A stretch of 64,000 bases of DNA from Larus michahellis (Eukaryota > Chordata > Aves > Charadriiformes > Laridae), in NCBI RefSeq assembly GCF_964199755.1, contig NC_133896.1:87962215-88026214 (forward strand), written 5' to 3'. Position numbers and translations under genes: made by a program. The notes beneath the pieces were generated by a model. That model did not search any database, was not told where the DNA came from, and was given only the letters and a program-made list of their open reading frames with translations. Position 1 is the first letter of the stretch; each line of letters starts with the position of its first letter. Shown piece by piece: positions 21,621-35,824 of this stretch.

Positions 21621-21890
21621 TTACGCCCCATCTCCCTCGTGAAAAGCTTAGGCTTGGGGACAGCTTTCAATTCGGCCTCCTTCGGCAGGCTCACAGGCTG
21701 CCCCTCGACTGTCCTGAGGGAGCAGGGAGAAGGCCGGCTGCGTGCCACAGGCCTGGTCCTTCTCTTCGTCCGGTCTGCTTTAAGGAATGCTTGCCTCTAA
21801 ATGGTCCAAATAAGTATTTCGGTGTCTTCTAAACATACATATGAAAAGCTAACATACACACATCGGGGGAAAAAAAAAATTAAATTTCCT

Positions 21891-21993
21891 GTGGGGCTTT
21901 GAGCAACCTGGTTTAGGGCGTGGTGTCCCTGCCCATGGCAGAGGGGTTGGAATTGGGTGATCTTTAAAGTTGTTTCCAACCCAAACCATTCTA
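21891..21993 (+). mobile_element. CR1 LINE 3' tail fragment near the ATXN10 promoter
   Basis: The stretch reads GGGGCTTTGAGCAACCTGG, then GGTGTCCCTGCCCATGGCAG, and ends with TTTCCAACCCAAACCATTCT. This is the last hundred bases of a CR1 copy in plus orientation. It lies about 470 bases upstream of the ATXN10 start codon, at the edge of the CpG-island promoter. Confidence 0.9.
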
Positions 21994-22098
21994 ACTAATT
22001 GTGGCCAAGTACTCTAGAAAGCCTCATTAGACTGGAACTGAACTAAATTTACCAAAGACAGTTGAAGGAACCTGAAAGCAATGCCTCCAACAGGAAGC

Positions 22099-22122
22099 CT
22101 ATGGCAGGAAAACCTGCCATAG
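22099..22122. repeat. short perfect hairpin with repeated TATGGCAGGAAA units
   Basis: CTATGGCAGG (22099-22108) pairs with CCTGCCATAG (22113-22122) across AAAA. The ATGGCAGGAAA unit recurs at about 22126-22136, and a GTGGCAGGGG variant follows at about 22141. Confidence 0.85.
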
Positions 22123-25100
22123 CGTATGGCAGGAAAGCGTGTGGCAGGGGATTCGCTTGTCTCCGTCCAGGCCTTCCTCCACTTTTCCCCACGTGTCCGT
22201 GGCATCCCCAGGCCACGAAAGCGGTGCCTGGCGCTGGGGGGAGCAGAGGGGACGTCACCCCCATCCCAGAGCTGGCCCCGACACACCTGGTGGCTGAAGG
22301 CAGCATCCCTCTTTTAGAAATAAACTTGCACGTCTTGGGTTACCAGTGGGGCGGGCTTTTTATTATGTTGGCTGCCGAACTTCTTCGTACATTAGTAAGT
22401 GCCATTTCCGGGCCTCTTCCTGGTAATTACTAATGCACAAACAACTCATTCTTGACAGCTCTATAGCAAAAATAACTTCAAATAACAAGTAGAAATTAAG
22501 TAAAAGATGCTAGGCAAGACCCCTTGCAATCGTGCAAGTTCTTGCTTTTAACAGTTCCTATTACTTTTAAGAATTGCCTGTTTGTGAGTAAAGAGTCATT
22601 TGTTTCAACTGCAGTGAAACTCCAGACTAAGAATTGTGAGGCACCAGAAGTGTCCTGGCAGTGGCTCAGTATGTTCTACCCAACGGTGATGACTCCAGGG
22701 AAGGTACGGCTACAGCACGAAACAACATTGTTCTGCCTGTGCGCACTCACCACAGATTCAGTAGGTCTGGACAACCAGCAGATCACAGCTTCAATGAAGG
22801 AAGCAGTAGAGTACACTGAAATCCAACAAGGTAGTCACACGTACTGCGTGAAAATTACCCGCAAACATGTAATTGTGTATTTGGTTTTATCCTACCCTGT
22901 TTGGGAAGGGATACAGCGTGCCCAGCATCTGATTTTATTCAACCTTCATCATCTTTTATTTGCCATTTTGCCTGTCTTTTGTCAAACACAAATCTTATAA
23001 GCAACAATTCTTTGTTTACCCCTTGTAAACATTTCTCTTTAGGATTTTTTTCAATGACATCTGATGTTTTAAGGTGACTGATAACCAGCTTTTACTCCAT
23101 TAAGTGTACAGATTTTTCATGTAGTGTACCGATGAGTCACATTGCAAAATATTTCAGCTCAAATAGCTGAAAGTACTGACTAGACCATAGATGTCCAAGA
23201 CATTTGTGGGGATGCATTAGTTCTCTAATTCAAACTAGTGCATTTTTAAGGCTTTGACGTAACCCCAGCTGACATAGAGGAAGACAAAAGTAACTCACAC
23301 TTACCCTGGGGCAAGGTTAGATAGCATACAGCAGCTTAACATAGAAATATTTTCTTTTTAGTAACACTTAAAAAGCAACGCAGCACAGAAAAGTCTTCTT
23401 TTTTCTGGCAATCTTAACCGAGTCCTGATCTTGGTGATTGATACCTTCTTCCAACAATTTCCATAGGCCAGCTTTGCCCTGTTTAGTCTTGCTGCCTGTT
23501 TCATCCTCAGTCGGTAGTATTGATTATTAGTTGTGGATCCTTGTGAAAAATAGTTTTGCCTGTGTATATGATCTCTTTTGAGTTTTTTTCTGCCTTAAAC
23601 CGCCACAGGGGCTTTGGTTTTCCTCACTCCAGTATTTCCATGCTTTCGTTCAATCTCAACAACATACTCAAAACGACCTTTATTACAAGGCTATGCAATA
23701 CTTTGAGATAAGCTTATCATAAGGGAGTATTGTAGGGTCTCAGGGATATCAATTATAGAATTTAGTCATTTTTACCACATTACTCACAGATGTTATATCT
23801 TTGAGCTCATCTGATCTTCCCGGTTCTGTGTCGGAAAGATCCAGTTTTTCCCCCAAACAGCTTACAATCTAAATAATGCTCATTTTTCTTAGCACAGATT
23901 TAGAGAACTACAGGAAGGGAAACAATCCCCCTAGAGCCGACTATACCATCTGAAAATAAAATAGTGCAGAACCTATTTTTAAGAGTTCTGCATCAACTTA
24001 AGAGGTAGCCCAGTCTTTTGAGGCACTGATGTTTGAAGCTGGACACAGAGAAAGATCCGTCACAGCTGAGACTCTGGAGGGAGACAGTTCCCCCATTTCA
24101 GCAAACACTGGCTCTGCAGGAGACAAAGTGGGTCAAAGACTTTGAATCCTTCACATCTCAAATGTTGAGAGATGGCTGCTCATTTTAATCAAAAGATGTA
24201 TACTAGCCTTGCCTTTTTTTTATTGGAGGTAACTTCCATCAGAAGATAAAATGTGAGCTCTGGAAAAAGTTACTTTACACTAAAGAAGCAAATCCCACAG
24301 CATGTTATATTTCCGGCATAAATATTAGTTTTCTGTCTCTTATTTTGGGCCTGTATTAGATTAAGTATGACTTGGGCCACAGAGCTTTGAAGCTGTAGAC
24401 CAAAGCTTTTATTTTTGGTCTGCTATTTAATAGGATCCAGTGAAATTGATTGATGCACTCAGGAAAATGCTTTTGATTAGCCTTTGTTGCTGAGCAGTGA
24501 GTCTCACAGCAGATCCACTGAGCCATGGAGCACAGCATGCCCTCATGCTGGTCCTCAGTTTCCCGCTTATACCAGGCAAATTATAGTAATTAGCTGAGGA
24601 ATTCTGAACACCTGTGTTAAGAGGACAAAGAGCACATCTGAGAGGAGATAGCACTATCTTCTTCACCACCAGAGATGGAACACGAAATAGCTTTTATGTT
24701 TTCTGGAGGTATTCAAGAGCAATGAAGAATACATATGAAATGGATACTGGAGACTGCCTTAATCCCAAGAATAGCTATTGCAGTCCCAAGCCAACAACTC
24801 AAGGTTATTTGGCTTCTGATGAGATGTTACATATGTGTCCAAGGACCATAAAAGAGCAGTCGCATTTGATGTTGAGATGTGCGTGTCACTCCTTTGTTAT
24901 GTAATAGCAGAAATAAATTTAATTCTTCATAAGAAAGAAACCCCTTCATCTGGAAAGAAAGCCTGCAAGGCCCTGGAGGAGATGCTCAAAGGGCTTGCAA
25001 TTTGTCATGGAAACAAATGGTGTCTTCCGAGAAGTAAATACAGATGAAATGCTGTCTGCTGTGCAGTTGTCAGGCTCAGAGTCACTGCAGATACTCTCGC

Positions 25101-25217
25101 CTCATTTGTTAGATGAGTTCAATTTCCAGAGTGAATGAGGAATTTTGTAACTGTTGTCTGCCCTTCACAAAGTTTTTATGCCACATCTGCATGGACTGTT
25201 TTTTGTCGGGAGCAGCA

Positions 25218-25232
25218 TTATCATCATCATCA
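25218..25232. repeat. ATC microsatellite
   Basis: About five TCA/ATC units. Confidence 0.85.
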
Positions 25233-28200
25233 TGCTGGGCAAGTGCATGAGCATATGGAAGGACACAATCCTTGCCCTATTCAGCATTGGAGAGATGCTG
25301 CTTAGGTAGTCTGTTACTCAAAGTCTAGCACCTTCATAACCTGGGGAATTTCATTGTACATGAATTTCACCTCATTCATGCACCATTTGATTTATATTAT
25401 GTAGAATTTAACATTGGGTTTTGGTCTGGTATGTCAGGAAATGCAGCTGAATTGTAAGAAGGCTGGTGCTAAGTTAAAGGAGGCTATGTGTACACTAACT
25501 CACACAGTCCTGCAGTTCTCTGTGTGTAAGGGACACAGAGATTGTCTTACACGTCAGCAGAGTACGTGTCAGCCCTGGGAGTGTGAGGGCTGCATCCACC
25601 CTGGCTCATTACCTCTGCACTTCTCCCTCATTCCATTTTTAAATAGCATTGACCAGGAAACACCCAGGGAAGGGTCTTTTTTAACTCTGCTTGTCACTGG
25701 CTTTGGCCTTGGCAACAGCTGCATCCAAGGACAGAGGAAAAGCTCGTGCTGTTTTACCACCTCCTTTTCCCCATCCCAACCCATACATGCTGTGCGCAGC
25801 TCTGTCCACACACCTTCCATGCATTTCCAAGCTGCCGCCTCTCCCATCCTCTGGCTGAACATACCTCTTGGGCTCCTTGAACTTGGATGTGAGCTGGCTG
25901 GGCATCCTCTGGAGATGCTAACGAGTGCTTCTCTCCGCCTGCCTTTCCGCTTTCTACCGGCTCTCTCCCCTGCCACAGAGACCTCTTCCCTCCCAGTCGT
26001 TTTGATGTAGTTGTAACAAGAAGCAATTCCCATGCTGCCAGGGCACAAGCAAAGTAAAAATATGGGCCAGGACGAGGCCTCCCTCTGTTTAGAGGTTTAT
26101 TCTCACAGATAGAGAATCTCCGTATTACAGGGTTTGACAGAGAGTATGGGATTTATTTACCATCCTGCATGGGAGGAACCCAGTGTCAAAATCTTCTGTA
26201 TTGCAGGAGCAGCATCACATACAGGGCTTGCCTGCTTAAAACCCCAGCATCTGACGGGCACAACAGGATTCCTTTTGTCTGCAGCTCATGGCATCCCACT
26301 GCTACGTAAGTGGATGCCCAATTCAATTTGTGTGTGCCTGCACGTTTGTTTGCACCTGCTCATCTATATAATACTGTGGCATATCAGAGACAGAGAGACC
26401 TGTAAAAAGCATGGGGAGTTATTCTGTGTTATTGTATAGTATACGCTAAATCAGGACTCAAATTGGAACATGGCAAGTGACATTCTTATTTTTGCAAGAG
26501 CTGGGGTAAGTACGGGTTGGGACGACTAAGGAGGTGAGCGTGGCCAAAATAGAAAGTGGATGCATACAGTAGAAGGTGGGATACAGTCCACTCTCCAGTA
26601 GATGCTGTGTATGACATTTTTCTTCTTCCTGTACACTGGGGTAATGCAAACTTGGATAAAACTAACCATGTAAAAAGTCACTGTTTTTTTTCCTCGTTTT
26701 GGGTGTCTGTTGACAATCATATAGTTTTAACACTGTGGCAGGGAAAAAAATTCAGTTACTGCATTTTAATGTCTATAGGAAAGGACAGGGATGCTCCAGG
26801 CAACACACAAAGCAGGGAAGGACATCTCTCTCCATGGGGCAAGCTGACATTGACACTGACCGTGAGAATAAAGAAGAAAAGATGGATGTGGGGAAGGTAA
26901 GCAGAGGGTTTACGGAAAGGCATGACCAGAAACGGATGGTGCTGCATAGAGACAGGATAGCTGAAATAAGTTGAGAGCATTTTGTTTCAGGTTTTGTGGG
27001 AAAGGGGGATTCTTGAGGAGGACTGTGAAGGTGAGAGTGTGCAGTTACTAGTCTCCTCTTGTGACCTTTTCAACAATCCAGTGTTATTTTAAGTCCTAGA
27101 CTCCCGTGTGAAAATGCTCCCATGAGCGGTGCTAAGTTTGAAAGTTGTGCCATATAATACGGATTTCTCATACAAATACGACCAGATCTCATCTCTCATG
27201 TGAAAATCTTGGCTTTTCCTGTGTTTTGATAACAGCAACAGTTTTTTCTGGACTTCAGCAGCCTGGGCAGCTGAGCATCCAAAAAGTTGATATTAAGTAC
27301 GTGTGCATAAATCACTCCTGTGCTCTATACTGAGCTCACCAGGCTCATGTGCGTACAGGGAGTAACTCTGTGTCACAGGACAGAGAGTTTAAGCAGATTC
27401 ACTGCCTTTGCATGCAGCATGTAGTCACTCTCCACGTGCACATTAAACCTGACATGCTTGCATGATCTTTGCAGAGCTGCACATGGGAGACTTACCGCTT
27501 CAGGGCTGCACAAGCCACCAGTTAGCATCTGTGTCCAAAATCCTCCAAAATCCTGTGTATGGTCCTGGAAATATTACCCTGATTCTGCTGCTTGGGGAAT
27601 TTCATTCATCTGCTAAGGCTGCAGTCCAGCCTGGCTCCTTCAGCTTGTCTTCAGTCTTGTAAAGATACTATTGGAGTGGTGGGAATACTTTCTGGAATTA
27701 TATCTTCTTCACAGAAAATAAAAATAAATATCCCTCGTAAGGAACTGAAATAACCAAAAAGCTCCTCACCACCTGGTCGCTGTCAGGGAGTAAAAAGGCA
27801 TGCACTTAAATATTTTTGAGGAACTCACAAGTAAAGTGGGCCTACTGAGTAGATATGTCAAGCCTGGCCCTTTATGAATGGATGAACGCAGGGAAATGCC
27901 CACAGGGAATCCTGCGTTACTTGGTGCTGCTCCCATTTATCAGCATTGGTGGACCTTGTCAACGCTGAGAAATGTGCTGGAGGGAAAAGATAGGGGCTGA
28001 AAGAGCAAAGAACAAGAAAAAACAATATAGTGACTCAGAGTAGCTCCTGTTTGGGGTTACTGCTGGTGACTGGAAGTGAAGAATTGTAGCTGTGATCCTG
28101 ACCATGCTCCTTACTATGAAGTTGGGATTAAACCCCTCCAGCTCTGTCAACAGACTGACATCTAGTGGAGGTAAAATAATGGGCCGCAGAGCTCAACCTG

Positions 28201-31200
28201 AAATCATCTCTCTGAATGGCTGCTATTCACTGCAGATGTTCAGTTCATTTAATTTGTTAATTCCATGTGTGAAAAAGAAAATAATTTCATGAGTGCATCT
28301 ATGACTCTTTATTGTAAACTAAAATCACAGGAAAGGGTAGGTAAATTTGCAGCATTTCATTTAGCCTACGCAGAAATAAGGTTAGAATCTAATTAAATCA
28401 CATAAAAACAAGACTTAAAAAGTTTTCCGTACTTTTGCTGTGTCAGCAAATAAGATTTGTAAGATGAGGGCCATAGGACTGGGGATTGTATCTTGGGTGT
28501 TAGAAAACAAATACCTGCAAAGTTTGGTTTCAGAGCATTTGTTAAAGCCAGTCTTATGTCACCCTAAGAAATACCTTTTTAGAAGATGCTATTGGTAACT
28601 CAGAAGTTGCAACACACATTCTCTGTCTCTCTCTAAAGGCAAAATATATCCAGTTATATGAAGGAGCTGCTGGACTGACCGACAGATACAGAACTGAGAA
28701 ATGATGGATTCAAACTTAAATTCTCCAGAATGTTTTTCTTTAATTTGTTTTTTTTTTTTCAATTTTTGCAACTATAACAGCAGTTTAATACTCATGAGAA
28801 AAGAGTAGTGAAAATTAGTGAATATTAATTTGATATAATACTGTGAACCACATGAAGATCTAGTTAAAAATAACAGATCTTATTTTCCTAGAATTTGCCT
28901 ATGCCACCTTTATTTTCCCTTGAAAGAAACATGTAACCTAAATTTTAAAAAAAGGGGAACAAATATTAAAGTAACATCTTCAGAAGATTTCAGAAGATTT
29001 GTGGATATGAGGACATTTTATTGCCTTTTAATTTCAAAACTGTAACACACCAAAGGAATATCTGATGAAAATGATGAAAGTGTCGTACCTGTAGACCTGA
29101 AAAAAAGAAAATTATGTTTCTTTTAAACCAGTATGTAAAGGCGGTCCAAAAAGTTCCTCTAATTATGTATGTGAAGGGAAGCTTTGATCTGTTCATGCTT
29201 TATGTGTTTTTCCCACAAGATCATGTCAGTAGACTAAGGTTAAGTGATACATAGATTATTTTTTTGAACCATCTTAACTTCCTTAAGCAGCCACAAATAT
29301 AAATTAAATTAGTTAGGTTCCTTCTGCATGTGCTGATTATAAGATTCAGCCTCTGCAGAAGTCATTATTTGTATTTACGTGACAGGATTCTGATTTTCTA
29401 AATTTAAAACCCCCGCACTGTCTAATGACGGAGCCGTAATGCTACGGAGCTATGAATTTCCCAGCTCACGTGGAGGGGGTTGTCCATCTGTTCACCTGTC
29501 CTCCTGAAGCCCCAAACTCATACAAATAAAACCAGCCCACTGTGCCTGCATCTGTCTGCCACACGTTATCCACTCGCTAGATCTAGACTGCATGGGTTTT
29601 ATTAGCCTCTCCCCACATAATTTACAAGCCTCTGGATGTGCCTGATACCTCAATAACACAGCATGCTGTTATTAAGTAATATAAATTGATAATTAAAATA
29701 AATATTAACTATTAATACAGTGCAAACACAGACATGTTCAAGACACTGTCAGGGATGGGCGAGCCTGCTTTTTGATCTGAGCAAGTCCTGATATTCACCA
29801 AATACAAATACCGGTTTCACTGGAGGGGTAAATAAGGAGAAGACACAGTGGTGAGTCGGAGGTGGAGCCTCGGTTGGCAAGAACTGGGTCCAGGAATATG
29901 TTAGTCTAAAGCCTCTCGTGGCTTCTCTCTTCCCCTTCCCCTTGCCCAAGATTTTTGTTACCTGGGGCTCTGCAACAGCACAAGACTCTGGGTCTTCCCA
30001 TTAGTCTTGGGAAAACATCTTGTTTGTCTCCCTTTCTGTGTTGTCTGGGTTAGAGGCAGGATGAGAAGGGGAATAAAGCAGAATATGGCATTCATGTCTG
30101 CTAGATCTCATTTTTGTCTTTTACCCATGCTCGGCCCCACACCGATGAAATAGCCATCTCTGCCTGTAGGGTGAATCTGTATCGCAGGCTCATCACACCC
30201 CTGGGGCTGTGCTTAGAGATAACAGGCATCAGAATTCATGCTGTTCATGGCCCGGTGCAGGGGAACATGCAGGGTGGCTGCAGGATTGAAAGCAGGGTGA
30301 GATATTTCTTGTATAATGAATAATTAATGCAAGGTAAGAGGCCACAATGTCTGCTCTTCTGCTTCTGTTTTATGCCAACCTCATCGAAAGCCAGAGACGT
30401 ATCTTACACAAAATCTGTTGAGTTGCTTTCCCAGCTAGAAACTCCGTCCAGCTGCATCTGGTGTAACTTGCCAGACTAACATCCCTTTACCTCCTGAAAT
30501 GTGATTTATACCAGTGCACCCCTGGCTTCTGGATACAGGCTGTAGTTTCCCAGCACCATCACACTCAGTTGGGCAAAAGAGGAGTCACTTAGTAAATCAA
30601 AAGCAGGTAACAGAGTCAGTTTTTCCTAGCAGAAGACAAAGGTTTCTAGGACCATCGTTATGTGAAGAGGCTGAGCATGGTGTGCACCTTCATTCCTGAA
30701 GCAAGGAGTGCCTGTACCGAGGAATCTGTTATAAATCACATTTTTAGTGAGACTGGCAAAGCTGCATAACTCTGGCCTCGGGGAATCTGTCTAATTTGTC
30801 AGCTAAAATTCAGTCTCCTGATAGAAAACTAGTCCATTCATGCTTTGTGAAGGCTAATTACCCATGGAAGGAATCTGCTCAGGGAACTGTCAGCAGTGAT
30901 GTGGTGTGGCACCAGCACCCGTCTCGGAGCTTCCCAGGGAAGGTCGGTGGAGTTCCCCCTCCTCCTTGTGCTGTGCCTTAGCCCTGCAGCTGCTCTTCCC
31001 CATCTCTCCCTCTATATGTGCATGTCCCTTCACGGCACGGTCAGTGGGATGTCCCGAGAGAGAAGCATCCTGATGTGGCACTTTTGCGGGGAAACTCCTG
31101 CTTGCCCAGTAGCAGGCTGTCCTCTGTGTCTGGAAGTAGAGGGAGTTTGCTGTAGTCGGGATGACTTAAAAGAGGCAAGATTTGCAAGAAAAAGTATGTT

Positions 31201-34200
31201 TTCTTAGACCATTAACAGAGTTGTAAAAACCAGAGGAGTTCTTACGTACCCGTGTCCTTCTTCAGACTTGCAGCAGAAGGTGTTTACAAACTGGCTGTCA
31301 CGTTTCAAGACAGAAGGGAGGCAGATGACATACGGCAAATAGGAGCTTTCAAAAGTAATCACAGGAAGAGACACTACTTAAATTCTTAATAACTTATTTT
31401 TGTAATCATTCACATACATTATGAACTGGAAAAACTCCAGCATTGAGTAAATAGCCACAGATTTAATACTTCCCACATCAGAGAATAATATTTTTTCTCT
31501 ACTGGACTAATGAAAGTAGTTACAAATATTTTCTAACTACAGATCATAGTTTAAGTCCATTCCATAATGTTAGGCACGTGGTGTATTTTTTTTCTTCTGG
31601 GAAATAAACCTTTGTTGTTGATCGTAAACTTTGATGAGCTAAGTAACTCTAGCTCAATTTGTTGCATCTCAGTAGCATTTTTAAATGACTGTGTTTTAGC
31701 ACCGCTGAATATGTAGCCCAGACTTTGAGTATGTCACTAGAATAGTGATGAAAACAGGAAGAGATGTTGGAACAATGGTAGGATCTTGGGATAAAAATGA
31801 TCATTCACAATTATTAGCAACCATTAGCAACTAGAGGTTCAGTACCTCTCAAGGCTAAGTCATCATCCTGTAAGAAATCTCTTCAATTGACTGTTTAACT
31901 TACTTTAGGAGTTATTCATCATGCTGTTACAAACAGGTCTCCTGGACTGAATTAATTAATTGGACTGAAATAAACAAGGAAAATAGGGTATGAATAAGAA
32001 GATAATTGCTTGGAAAACAGTTATGTCCAGCCCTAACCTATGTATATCCACTTTTTCATTTGTTATTATAGAAGGAGTTAGTTAAAAAATACTGTTACCA
32101 AAAATTGTTCGCTGCAGTTAAAAAGTATAATGCACATTGCCCAAGTAAGCCTTAATCCAGCAGGGTGCTGAAGCCAATGCAAGTTTGCAAGAAACTGAGT
32201 AGTCTTGGGATCATTAGCAACCTTAAAATAACGCCTGTGTTTAAGTTTCTTGATGTACCAAGGCCCCTCTGTTCTGTTTGACTCCATCAAGTTTGTGTGT
32301 TTGTTCTATTAGATGGCATCAATAACCAGTCTCTTCTCAGAGTGCTGTGTAGAAAAGGGAGCATAATTGTCTGAAAAGAGGCCTATTAAGTGTTTGCTTT
32401 TAAATCAAAGAACACTTTTGAAATATTAAATAAAGAGGGACTACAATATATAAGTCACTCCAACCCATCTCAGAATTACTGATGCACATTAATGATTTAC
32501 TTTGGGCTTATACATCTGTTTGCTTTCGTATTCAAAACACTGCATTGTTACCTTGGTAACCTCAGTATCTCACAGAATTTACCTTATTCTCCATCTAAAG
32601 TACACCCTCTTAAGGAAATTCATACAGGTTCTCAGGAGAGCACTTTTCCCTTTTTTCCCCATTGTTTGTAAAGGAAGAAATAATGACTGGTTTTGTTGTG
32701 AATGGGCCGTTTTTGTAGTTTCTTCCTCCCCTCTCTCATTCCAGTAAAGATAGCTGAGATTTGAACACCAGGGCACATTCAGCCGCTGTGTTCACTGCTT
32801 AACAATGTTGCCAGTCTTAAATGAGTTGGGCTGCTTTACTCCCATATTGATATGTTGCAAAGAGCCTTTCTAAGAAATTCCTCTCCTTATGTTAGAGGAT
32901 ATCTTCATTCTGGCTCCTCATATTCCTTTCAACAAGGGCAATGCAGCTCTGTTCTGATACACTGGTATTTTAGTGGGGTGTCACTAACTGGGGCATATTT
33001 CAGCTCTCCTTACCGTTCAGGGTTCTTTCAGCCCTTGGTGTAATGGCAAACATCAAGAAGAGGTTGCCCATGAGCCTCACAGCCCTGTTTCTGCCCTATG
33101 GCATTCCCTGGCAGGTAAACAAGGATGAGGGGAAGAGCAGTGAACACCCTGTGGGAGACTGTACCTCTCAGAAGCCAGAGATGACTTGAATCGCCTGCCT
33201 TGAAGTTGTCTGGCCTCCCTCCTCTGCTGGTGGTTGCCGATGATCCAGCTTAGGGAGCTGAGCCAGGTGAACACAATGGCTGCAGGCTGATGTTGGAGCT
33301 GACAGCTCTGGGAAAGGGGCAGTCCTGCTTTGCCCCAGGTGCCAGTTCCTACCTTTGCTCTGTTGTTTGAGGTCTAGCAATCAGCCAGCAGAAGAATGAG
33401 CTGATTCAGAGGACTGATCCAGCAGGAGGGCTGTAAGCCAACTCCAGGACCCTCTGCCCTCCTTCCTCCTGCCCACTCTTGGTTACTGGTGTCCCACACC
33501 TCCTTGTCTCCCATGCTGTGCTGCTGCGAGTGTTTCTGTGGCCACGCATCCGTCTGGGTTGGTGACCTGATCTGGCTGTTCCACTTTTGCCACATTCTTT
33601 CCGTACAGATCAGTTCCTGATGCTGGTCCACCATATGGTGGCTCAACACTCACCTTAACACAAGGGAGACAATGAGGACGTGCAGGAATGAGGGGCAGGG
33701 GCCATGCGAGAGCTGGACATGATTAACTGGCATTGCCATGATAAACTTTGCCATTCGTGCTGGGCAGATGGCCACCCGTACTGCTGTGACGTGGCCTGGC
33801 GTTACAGCAGACCTAGCCCAAGATGCCACCTGCATCCCTTCTGTCCCTTCCTGGCACAGGCCAGCATGGGGCTGCCCTCGCTTGTCTGAACACAGGGCAG
33901 AAAGATTCCAGTCAAGGGAAAACTGGAAAATTAGGTCCAGGGGAAAAGGTTCCCAAGAAGAGGTGGATGGACAAAACCCTACAGTGTCTGTTCCCTGAGC
34001 AGGTACAGCGCAGGCGCAGCCACATGCTGACCCGCTAATGCCAGAAACAGCAAGACAACTTGTCAAGTACTGTGGTTTACGTGACAAATCAATGTTTGTT
34101 CCAGATGTTGATTCTTTTAATTAAGAAGATTTATTCAGACTGGTACAGAAGAAATGAAAGAGTAAACGCAAGCTTAAAGCTTCAGAAGAGTTTCAAAGCT

Positions 34201-35824
34201 TGTTACTCAATATTATTTACCTGCTGCATAACATATCACTCATTGAATTCTGGCATACAAAGAGTTGAGCTGACAACAACTTCCAAATTCCTTCCTCAAG
34301 CCAAGATTCCCAAAAATACTTTCTTTATAAAGTTGTATTTCTATCTGTGTCAAATAATATCTCTTAAGAGCACTGTCCTACTTGTCTTTTGCATTTAAGA
34401 ATCTTGATAAGAGGACTTCACCGTAAACTACGTAGATAGATATTTTTTTTTGACAAGAGTAAAGGAACAAATTCCAAAAGAAGCAAAAGAAGCAAAGCCA
34501 GCCTGCTTGTATGAAGACAGAAGAACTTTTTTCTTGATTTTTTTTTCTTGGATTTATAAAAACATCTTGTCAATGACTCCAGGGTTTCTGAGGAAAAAAA
34601 AAGTCTGAGATCCCTACACAACAATATGTTAGACACACATGAAGCGGAAAAGATTGACTGAATTAATGATTAAACAAAAAGGGGATGTGTAAATGACTGA
34701 GGAATGTGTCAGGGAAACATATTAACTGCAGTTTCTCAATGTGTCTGCCTTTGTATTCTTAATAATTCACTTAGAGGAGATGCTCAGGTGGACTATCTCA
34801 GTTAGCTCTCACTAACATTAAATGTAAAGAGGTTTTAGCCATTTCAGTCACAAAAAAACCTCAATCAGACTATGTCCACCTTTTGACAGCTTATAAATCT
34901 ATCTGTTTCAAAGCTGATCAAAGCTTTCCCATTTTTGGATGAGGTTATCCTCTTAAAATGTTGAATTTGGAGTAACAAGCCAGTAACAAATTTTTTTCAT
35001 TTCAGAGAATTCTCTGAAAATGTCCAAGTTTTGAAGTGAGGATGAAAAACGTTTAGGAACAGTCTGATGTGAAGAAGGAGGAAAACTTTCATTAAAAGCT
35101 TTGCAGTGTTTGGATAAAACCAGGGAAAGTAGAGTGCATTCTAATCTGTCCTTGATTGCATAATCTAGGGAGAAATGACAACACACAGCTATTTTATTGT
35201 CACAGTTTAAATACAGAACTGCAAATATTAAGTGCCAGTGATAGAGTTTCAAGAAATATTGTAAAAAAGATACAGAATGAATTTGCTGGTTTAGCAAAAG
35301 GAATACTTGATTTCACTGAATGAATTGGTCGTTACAAACTGCTTAATGAGCTGAAGTGACAGTACTTTTTTCCAGTCACACTGCAAACAAAGGTATTCTG
35401 TAGGCATTAACTCCAGGAGATGAACAGCTGAGCACAGATGGAAAGTAAATGACTTTGAAAATGGAAGTTACTTGGGCATTTAGAAGCTCTATTGACCTTA
35501 AACGAGGATGAGCATCTCTGTGACTACCCTTCACAGCTGCCATTCCTGCCATTAATGCACAGGGACTGCAGCTGGGCTAGTTCGCTCTCTAGTGACTGGT
35601 CCTCAGAAAGCGCTTACACTCTAAATCTGTTTTCACCTCCTCCTTACACTAGTCTGTGAATTTATTGGAAAGTAATGTCCGGGTCTGCCCCTGGAACAAG
35701 CACCATCAGGGCAGTTTCCCAGGAGTTTTTTCCCATACTAAGGGAGAGAAATAGCCTGGGTCTCACCTGGCATTCAGTTTCTAGCACTTCCACTGACAAC
35801 CTTCAGCAAAGGTAGGGCCATAAG

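Larger units (their letters stand above)
21994..35824. other. intergenic, no gene supported
   Basis: After a GC-rich patch at about 22130-22300, this is mostly AT-rich single-copy sequence. The largest open frames (22524-23000 plus; 25414-26010 plus with an antisense partner at 25569-26048) show no known domain and no consistent splice structure. By human synteny it belongs to the FBLN1-ATXN10 interval. Confidence 0.6.

Noticed and set aside
20799..21832. Long open frames on both strands across the CpG island (for example 20799-21611 minus, 21065-21748 minus, 21416-21832 plus)
   Set aside because: GC-rich DNA lacks stop codons. These frames differ from the ATXN10 exon 1 frame, are rich in Arg/Pro/Ala/Gly and match no known protein.
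25414..26048. 198-codon plus frame with a 159-codon antisense frame
   Set aside because: Opposed frames in a locally GC-richer patch; no domains. A few frames of this length are expected by chance in 64 kb.
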